Source: Saprospiraceae bacterium (GTDB lineage Bacteria; Bacteroidota; Bacteroidia; Chitinophagales; Saprospiraceae). Taken from it: a stretch of DNA of 64,000 nucleotides. The stretch's first letter is position 1. The number at the start of each line of letters is the position of its first letter. The translations under genes were made by a program, and so were the position numbers. Of the stretch, positions 58,200 to 64,000 are shown piece after piece. The DNA lies in assembly GCA_016722285.1 (NCBI GenBank), contig JADKGI010000005.1:96150-160149 (forward strand), in the 5' to 3' direction. Below the pieces are notes generated by a model. That model had not been told where the DNA came from, did no database searches, and worked only from the letters and a program-made list of their open reading frames with translations.

Positions 58200-59460
58200 T
58201 TTGGTGAAACCAGTTCATAACCACAATTTCCAACCCGAGTCCAATAGTGATGTCCTAGCATAGGGTATAAGCCGGAACTTTCGAAGGGCCACTAAGGTCC
58301 TATATTACCAACATCTACCTTTGTAACATTTCAAAGAATGCGGAGCAAATAAATTTTTGAAGTAGCATATGGGCTGAAAGGAGCAGTTTAGATGGGGAGC
58401 TTGGTTTCCCGGGTTACCAGCGGAAGCACAATCCCGATCTGGAAATCCTCAAAACAGACTCTGCATCTAGGATCGTGGCGCAAGCTCGTTGTCTTTGAGT
58501 GGTATGTCTGCCATCACAGCAGTACTACTTGAGTTTCCCAAACCAGGCGATCTGCTCTTACCACAGTATGCCGGTATATGGTAGTACAGGCCCATTTTGT
58601 CAATCACTTTCTCCCCAAGATAGGCATTACAGCAATGGGCTTACACCCAATTTAAGTGAAGAGCAACCCAAAGAGCTCGTCATCAAGACCGGTCGTTCTG
58701 CTAATTTAGCCAGATATATATTGAAACACCAGCCAACCCTTAACGTACAATCATTGATATCAAGTGTGCGCGAATGTTGGCTCCTTTTCATCGGAAAAGG
58801 TGTTTACGGCAGTGGTCAATACTTCTATGGGGCCTCTTTTGTAACATCCATTGAAGCGTAGCACCGATATCATTATGTATTCTGCTACAAATATATCAGC
58901 GGCCACAGCGATGTCATTACCGGAGCAGTGACTGGTTAACTTAGAAATCATTAAAAGATAAAGACCCTGAGACATTTTTGGGCAATATGGCGGGTCAAAT
59001 ACCGGATGGCTGCTCTTGAGGAGTCTGGAGACCTAAAAATTGCGGATGGACCCAGCAAGCATTAAATGTCCAAAAAGTGGCGGATTATCTTTGAAACACC
59101 CGAATGTTGAAAAGATATGCTCTGGGTTGTATCGGCGAAAACAGTCAAACCTGGCCAATTTACAAAAAGCGATATTTATCTCCCGGAACGGTACTTTCTC
59201 TTTGATGTCAAAGGAGGTGAAAGAAGCTTTGCTAACATCAATCAACTGAAAATGATTAAACTTGCCGTCGGCCCGGAGAACCGGAGAGCCTGGTTGAGCA
59301 CCCAACCAGCATGACTTTGCAGGTATCGAGCCCGAAAAAGAATCAGTATGGGGATCTGCAGATAGCTGGTACGCATCTCTTGGGAGTTGAAAATGCGATG
59401 ATATCATCTGGGGACCTCGGACAGGCACTGGGTTCCATTCGACAAATTCATTATAATAAC
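58200..59460 (+). CDS. Methionine gamma-lyase-like Cys/Met-metabolism PLP enzyme (many frameshifts)
   Basis: This PLP enzyme cleaves methionine or cystathionine. Fragments in order are SGMSAITAVLLEFPKPGDLL, YGSTGPF, GLTPNLSEEQPKELVIKTGR (near), NVQSLI..., the PLP-lysine region YSAT(K)YISGHSDVITGAVTG with one base missing, WLLLRSLET, ADYLKHHPNVEK, YLSPGT, LSFDVKGGE, NQLKLIKLAV, and the end VRIS...DIIWDLEQALG. The order and spacing match a full-length enzyme of about 400 aa. Ten or more indels are needed; both ends are approximate. Confidence 0.78.
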
Positions 59461-60620
59461 GTCTCCGGAGTGCATTTGCCTGATTTGCCTGCTTTGTGAT
59501 ATTCTGCCGAAAATATATGTGTTGGAAGATGTAGTATTCATGCAGTAGGCCCAAAATTGAGAGGCCTTGTGGCAAAAGTTCTTGAAGGCACACAGGTATC
59601 AATCAGTAGCTAATAATGAGCCACTAGTAGTAGTATTAGTTGCAAAATGAAAATACAGAAACTACTCATGACCTTTTGGCTGAAAGATATTCAGACGGAC
59701 TCTTTGAACCAATACTTTGTCAGAAATAGGTTTTGCCCACTTCGGGGCGATTTGGAGGAAAGCAAGCCCTGAAAAGAACTACTTACTAAAGCCGTAATCT
59801 GTGACTCAGACACGCTTTGGCTCTAGACCTGGAGAAAATGATCGTTGGTCCATCTCTCAATTTAACTTCAAAATAGAATTCAAGCAAAAAAAAAGCTGTT
59901 GGGGTAGAAATCATTTTTTGACAATAAAAAATTTCTAGTATTACACCAATGAATAAATCCAGAAATGAAGATGATTGTGGCCCGAAGATACGGTCTCGAA
60001 AAAACAACTATACCAGTCTACCAAAGAAGCATCATCTCTGTTGGATATAAGGGTGTACGATATTTTCCAGTTATTTACACAGCGCTTTGGCGCTCTTCCA
60101 TCTACATGTCAAATTGATGTCTTAAATCAACCAAATTTAACCAAAGTGATTTATCACCTACATTGATACAATTGTCCAAACTTTTCAACTGTATTTTGAG
60201 ATAATATGTTATCAAAAAAACGCCCTGTAATATATAGCCCATCTACATCTTTTAGATGAGTTATCATCTCTACAAAGAGGTTAGGCCATGGGTGATGATA
60301 TTTCACACATTGATTTTAACATCAGAAAAACAAATATACCGCCATAAACATTTACTTTTTGGATTACAGTTCTTTCCGTTCCACTCTCTTATCTGCTCAC
60401 ATTATTCAGAGAATCAGGTGAGGTTTGGGTGGGGGAAGGTAGTGCAGTGGGAGGTAAGTAAATGTGGCCTATCAACTCTTGACTAGGACCACTGGGAGAG
60501 CCTTTAATGGAATATTTTAAAAATAAGATTTGAGAGACAACGACTTTAGGTACTTCCTTTTTATTACTAGAAAATAATGTATGGTATGAACAGGTTTATG
60601 TTAAGGTACTCAATATATCA
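59461..60620. other. Unassigned stretch, about 1.2 kb
   Basis: Several short frames exist on both strands (for example 60256-60486 plus), but none shows a motif or can be linked to a neighbour. It may contain another indel-broken gene. Confidence 0.35.
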
Positions 60621-63349
60621 CTAAAATTTATTTAGGCAATGTAACTGATTAGACAGCAGCTTAAAGTTGCCAGAGATTGCGCTCAGAATGTAATCTCAGG
60701 CCCACTAAGCTAAATAATTTTCGTATGACTACCTGAGACATGAACCAGTTGGCACCTCCTGTGAAATAGGTTTTGACCCCGGGCCCAACCACTCCTGAGT
60801 GGTTTTCTTTGCCAAACCACAACAGTGGAACGATTTCCCTACTGGACAGTGCTAATGGTGAGATGTCAAAGGAGGACTTTCCTCCAAATATCCGTCGGCA
60901 GTATTCCCATTCCCCAGGTGGCCATGATTTTATTATCAATGTTTACTTTCGTATACTGCCGGGGACATAATATCTTCTCCTTTGGCAATGGTTTTCTTCC
61001 CCGTTCACTATTTCCAGCGAAGGCATCAGAAGCAGGAAGTTTAAATGGTATGCAAGATTGGTGGCTGTACCGATTGGTGACATATTGCCACCATCCTGAA
61101 GGAATTTACTTAGTTGAAATTGAGTTATCGGCAAATACGACCTAAAGAATATATCATATTCCACTGGTAGTGAATCTACAACAGGCATGCTTTGACTCGT
61201 CAGGAACCACCGGATACGGGTATGGATCGCCGACAAATACGATCGTCGTAATTTGCTTTCAGATTGCCGGTATCTATTCATTAACTTAAATAAGGTTTAT
61301 TGGGAAGTCAGTAATTGCTCCATTATCCATCTTATCACTGAAGGCATCGATCCACCGTAAGTATCCCACAATGCTATGCGAGCGGGTGACACTTTCTGCA
61401 TGGAGGCAGAAGTACGTTTACAATTTCCGGTGTTTGTTTTATCAATGCCACATTAGCTGTAATCATTGATTTTGTTTTGAATTAACCGGTACAAGAAAGA
61501 TCCCAAGCTGCTTTTATATCCTGAGTCTCTTTAAGTAATCCTGAACATCAATGTTGTTTTCAAAAATGCATTGATTACTTTAAATGATTATTGGAAGATG
61601 TCAAGTAAGATATCCTTTGCTTAGAAATATCCGTAGGGAAAGCTTACAGGTCAATGAGTTGACCAACGGGATTTTTACAAAAGGTCGTCAAATCCATCCA
61701 TAATTCTGTCAAATTTAAACCCATCGATAAGCCAATGTCCACCCTGCTGCATCGCAAGGTGGCACAGGCGGTCATCCCGGATATTGAAAATCGTTGGGAT
61801 TGATCCTGCGGCTCAAGTAGATCAATCATGTGGCCTGAATCTACCTGATCCGTTTTACGACAAAGGAGTTGGCAGGATAGGATTTACCATTGTACCACAA
61901 AGGCGTTGAGGTCGATTTTGCACAGTCACCCCTGTCTTATCAAAGCATTGAAATTCTACGCAAGACGAAAAAATCTGGCTGATCGGAAGGAATGATAAAT
62001 CCACGCGGATCTTTAGATGCGGGATTGGTCATCACCGTATCGAAAATATTTTTAAATACCGTATTCCTGTTCCCCCAGGCCGGTTCATCTGATACCGGTC
62101 TGTTGTGTCTTTGGCTGGTTTTTTCTGACCTTCTTTATCCATCGATCCATTTCCGTAATCTCTAGAAGGGCTCAACGCCCAGTAATCTTTGCTATCGATT
62201 AATGGAATTCATCGCCCATTTACTTAATATTGTACAATAGTTGATCTCTGTTGCGTGCCTGTCAAGCATGGCATAATTTAATGAAACCGAATAATCGATG
62301 CTTTGTTTGAATAACCATTTCTGAGGAACTATCGGATTTGGCGTGCCGGCATTTTGGTATGAGCCGCTGGTGACCAAAGGGATGTCTGAAGGGTCGGGCT
62401 CCCGATGATACCAGTGAGCAATCCGATCATATTATGAAAGTACGTTGTGGTTCGCAATCACCCATTGTACCAAGTCGAAAACACAGAGCCGCTTTTGCTG
62501 GTATAACCGGGTTTTGCCTTCTACGTTCAACCATTTTGATTTGCCGCTCAATCGCGTCAATCCCGAGATAATCAGCGGATCCAGAACATAATTAAACGGA
62601 TCCCGGTAAGGAGCACCTCACGACGGATCCACGGTGAATTACAGACTGATGGATTGGACGCGATCCGCGGTATCCAGTCAATAAATAACTGTTGGCCGAT
62701 ATTACAGGATTCCTTAAGATTCAGCATATAGAAGTCTCTGTTATTATCATGTCCTCATATTTCCATATAAGCGAGGAGACCCAATAGAGACCTTTTTTTC
62801 CGGGTTTGGGTTTCTCATGTACCAGTTACTGACCAACTCCACGACCCTCCGGATTTGCATGGGTCGCGAGTATGATTACATTATCAGTATTCCGGTTTGT
62901 CGCCGTCAGTCCTTGACAAAGCGTATAAGCAGTTTGAATCAATTGGGTTGTATGCCGGCAGTTTCGGTAGCATGGGTCATCCATCTACCCAAACAACAGC
63001 TTTTCCTTCATTGCCAAAGCTTTGCCTGTTCGTCACTCAATCCATCCGGGTTACCTGGTTTTTGAGAAATAGATCTCTGTAATGTTCAGTTTTTAAGATT
63101 TTCAGGAGAGGTTATGATCATCATGAACTGGTGCACTCTTCGGTCTTTCCTATGACTGTGTGTTTAGCTCTTGGAGAAGCTGCAGCTATCTTTTAAAATA
63201 TGCTTCTGTCTGAGTAAAAGTGGCTAATTGGTAATTGTCCCCTATCAAATCCAAATGTTCTTTGGGTATTGGAATATTTTGAGCCCATACAGAATTTGAA
63301 AAATGAAAACGAAAAAGACCCATTTGAAAATATGGCTGGTTAATTTCAT
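60621..63349 (-). CDS. M14-family zinc carboxypeptidase, secreted (many frameshifts)
   Basis: The start Met at 63349 begins a signal peptide (MKLTSHIFKWVFFVFIFQI, later SVWAQ). Fragments in order are IPIPKEHLGFDIGDNYQLAT, ITSPENLKNL, GLSDEQAKALAMEGK (near), the zinc region GGLHATETAGIQ-like text, NVIILATHANPEGREVVSNW, YMRNPNPEKRSLYGLPRLYG, KYVGHDNNRDF, GGLRTTTYFHNMIGLLTGII, WLFKQSIDYSVSLNYAMLD, FRPHMIDLLEPQD, LALWDTYGGSMPSGW-like text, PLRSGWAWGQ and GPEITFRAQ. This is a full-length member (about 890 aa) of the large Bacteroidota M14 group. Dozens of indels break it. Confidence 0.75.
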
Positions 63350-63768
63350 ACAGCAATTATGTTTATTGGTAAAAAAATATTAATGATAAAAATGCATTCC
63401 AGCATCGATTTTAGATATAAAAATAAATTTTAGAAATGCTAAAATCTTTAAATCAATACTTTCCGGTTTTATTGATATATATTTCACAAGAGTAAATATG
63501 TATTTTAGAAATCTATGGGTTGACATATTAATAAAATGACTAAAAAATCAGGAGGATATTGATAGTAAATTCTAACTCTGAACTTCTGCAAAATATTCAT
63601 TAATATAATATTGATTCCACTCCGAAAAGACAAACATAAGAATTGCCACAAGGTCTCTAAGTCTCGAAGGTTCACAAGCCTTGAATATCTATTATTTAAA
63701 TTTCATTGTTACTTTGCCTCTTAGTGTTTTTGTGCCTTCGTAGCAAAAAATAAACTTTTCAGAGTAGT
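63350..63768. other. Intergenic region, 419 bp, with an imperfect inverted repeat
   Basis: It is AT-rich. Around 63637-63680 (TTGCCACAAGGTCTCTAAGT) and 63690-63745 (CTTAGTGTTTTTGTGCCTTC on the plus strand) are two arms resembling the GCCACAAAGGCACTAAG-type repeats scattered in Bacteroidota genomes. No ORF is supported. Confidence 0.5.
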
Positions 63769-64000
63769 CTAAATAATGATGATTTTGTAAATGACAACTG
63801 AACCATTATACTCTATCATTTCTACTCTTGAGACGTTTCCATCATTTTGAAAATCAAATGCTGCGTAAGCCGGCTCAAACTCCTGAAAGGCGCCCTTCCA
63901 CCAGTTGCCGCTGATAGCACCATTGCAGAAATATCGGATGCCCAGGTAGTTTACTTCGTCCTGCAGGTGTATATGACCACTGAGGCATGTCTTGATGTTG
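63769..64000 (-). CDS. Metallophosphoesterase, C-terminal part (5' end beyond window)
   Basis: The frame is open from the window edge and reads KTCLSGHIHLQDEVNYLGIR, then FCNGAISGNWWKGAFQEFEP and a beta-rich tail ending VVIYKIIII. GHIH is the last metal-binding motif (GHxH) of calcineurin-like phosphoesterases, and the NGAISGNWW loop is typical of the CpdA-like secreted group in Bacteroidota. Unlike its neighbours, 77 codons are unbroken here. Confidence 0.78.
   Translation of the reverse strand, partial: NIKTCLSGHIHLQDEVNYLGIRYFCNGAISGNWWKGAFQEFEPAYAAFDFQNDGNVSRVEMIEYNGSVVIYKIIII

Noticed and set aside
58499..59499. Independent small ORFs of 60-120 codons in the lyase region
   Set aside because: Read in order, their pieces are consecutive segments of one methionine gamma-lyase-like protein.
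46131..63349. Genuine pseudogene graveyard
   Set aside because: Residues between frame changes stay close to family consensus, and some intact genes lie among the broken ones. Sequence error is the simpler explanation, though not proven.
1..64000. CRISPR array, rRNA or tRNA genes
   Set aside because: I saw no regularly spaced short repeats, no rRNA-like conserved sequence and no convincing cloverleaf with a TTCRA-type arm. A tRNAscan or Infernal run would be decisive.

Overview
This AT-rich window most likely comes from a Bacteroidota chromosome, probably Saprospiria-like. The promoters fit the Bacteroidota pattern TAnnTTTG. Typical lineage proteins include a lipoprotein oligopeptidase B, a BNR/sortilin-like repeat protein, DUF1460, LURP-one, an MqnD enzyme of the futalosine route, TlpA redoxins and DUF1343. 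The family-level call is inference.

Bases 1-31561 are mostly ordinary chromosome: an ABC permease end, HU, oligopeptidase B, a MATE exporter, a GH3 enzyme, a large BNR protein, an ATP-grasp enzyme, an Upf1-like helicase, a CoA-transferase B subunit, pyruvate kinase, thyA, a thioesterase, mqnD, an outer-membrane/TPR protein, Hsp20, a DEAD-box helicase, a TlpA redoxin, and AstE, M20 and DUF1460 hydrolases. A 2.2-kb mobile element (15175-17405) has 19-bp terminal inverted repeats and a 9-bp target duplication. A 300-nt non-coding transcript is predicted at 21774-22071.

Bases 31565-39190 hold the most interesting locus. Three small precursors carry a near-identical double-glycine leader ending ISGG, followed by divergent Cys-containing cores that all begin I-x-C. 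Interleaved are two TlpA-type redoxins, two paralogous thioredoxin-fold proteins without CxxC, and a C39-like/VKOR/thioredoxin membrane protein. A 180-bp promoter-bearing block is duplicated and the genes look mosaic. I read this as a disulfide-bonded exported peptide system that diversifies by recombination. No ABC exporter or radical enzyme is present in the window.

Bases 39188-46000 are accessory. An IS3 element is followed by an AHH-type nuclease with a closely coupled secreted protein (possible toxin and immunity pair). Then comes a repeated series of small lipoproteins and tiny membrane proteins; one lipoprotein ends in a Gly/Ala/Cys-rich tail.

Bases 46131-64000 have almost no long ORFs, yet frame-by-frame reading recovers many conserved genes: DUF1343, an HExxH peptidase, two cupins, Dps, TetR, DUF302, DUF2200, an ECF sigma factor, SRPBCC, an ICMT-like protein, Lrp divergent from methionine gamma-lyase, a full-length M14 carboxypeptidase and a metallophosphoesterase end. 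Protein identity is preserved between frameshifts, so uncorrected indels in the assembly explain this better than decay. Isolated frameshifts in housekeeping genes earlier in the window (HU, pyruvate kinase, Hsp20) point the same way.
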